Shown here piece by piece: positions 19,716-19,739 of a stretch of 19,739 bases of DNA. Source of the stretch: Terriglobales bacterium (lineage in GTDB: Bacteria > Acidobacteriota > Terriglobia > Terriglobales > Acidobacteriaceae). How positions within the stretch are numbered: the first letter of the stretch is position 1; each line of letters opens with the position of its first letter. A model generated the notes under the pieces. It saw nothing but the letters and a program-made list of their open reading frames with translations. It made no database searches and had not been told where the DNA came from. The stretch lies in the NCBI GenBank assembly GCA_015655365.1, contig JAATFE010000284.1, positions 1 through 19,739 on the forward strand, written 5' to 3'. Made by a program: the position numbers and the translations under genes.

Positions 19716-19739
19716 ATGCCGATGCCTCCTCATACGGCG
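19716..19739 (+). CDS. Start of the next gene, cut by the window edge (possibly outer-membrane efflux channel)
   Basis: An ATG two bases after the adaptor stop opens a frame of eight codons (MPMPPHTA) to the window end. GGGAGG at 19701-19706 stands 9 nt upstream. Permease-adaptor pairs are commonly followed by a TolC/OprM-type channel gene, so that is the likely product, but no residue here proves it. Confidence 0.5.

Overview
The window is GC-rich DNA with strong G/C preference at third codon positions. It most likely comes from the chromosome of an Acidobacteriota bacterium (Terriglobia-like). That guess rests on the style of the proteins, on MdtABC-type and HAE1-type RND pumps sitting together, and on structured intergenic repeats. 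No rRNA or other marker is present, so the taxonomy is inference.

Region 1 (1-6055, + strand) is central carbon and amino-acid metabolism. It holds a group II PLP-dependent decarboxylase (307-1653), an aldose 1-epimerase-like protein 22 nt downstream (1676-2629), galactokinase galK (2753-3907) closed by a clear intrinsic terminator, and a short-form alpha-glucan phosphorylase glgP (4292-6055). The epimerase and galK look like the entry of a Leloir-type galactose route. GlgP releases glucose-1-phosphate from storage or dietary glucan.

Region 2 (6056-7044) is the convergent junction. It holds structured repeats and a minus-strand GyrI-like small-molecule-binding protein (6283-6894).

Region 3 (7045-14723, - strand) is an mdtABC-type operon: adaptor, then two different RND permeases. 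The genes are tightly packed, with a 4-nt overlap and a 12-nt gap. A 475-bp divergent control region (14724-15198) separates it from region 4.

Region 4 (15199-end, + strand) is a second RND system: a large permease, an adaptor 6 nt downstream, and the first codons of another gene, plausibly the outer-membrane channel. This permease keeps the TM4 Asp pair but has Ser where AcrB-type pumps have the TM10 proton-relay Lys.

The least conventional content lies between genes. One family of ~118-bp palindromic elements has arms TATAGCG.../...CGCTCTA. It includes one copy apparently nested in another at 37-271 and a third copy at 4012-4129 whose arms differ in sequence yet still pair. A related 129-bp palindrome lies at 6064-6192. 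A second family of 42-bp hairpins (two copies, 6102-6143 and 6207-6248) has a near-constant loop and frame and a covarying stem. Heptamer-periodic tracts sit at 2711-2738 and 7021-7041. A possible pseudoknot lies in the glgP leader. No tRNA, rRNA, CRISPR, IS transposase or phage gene was seen.
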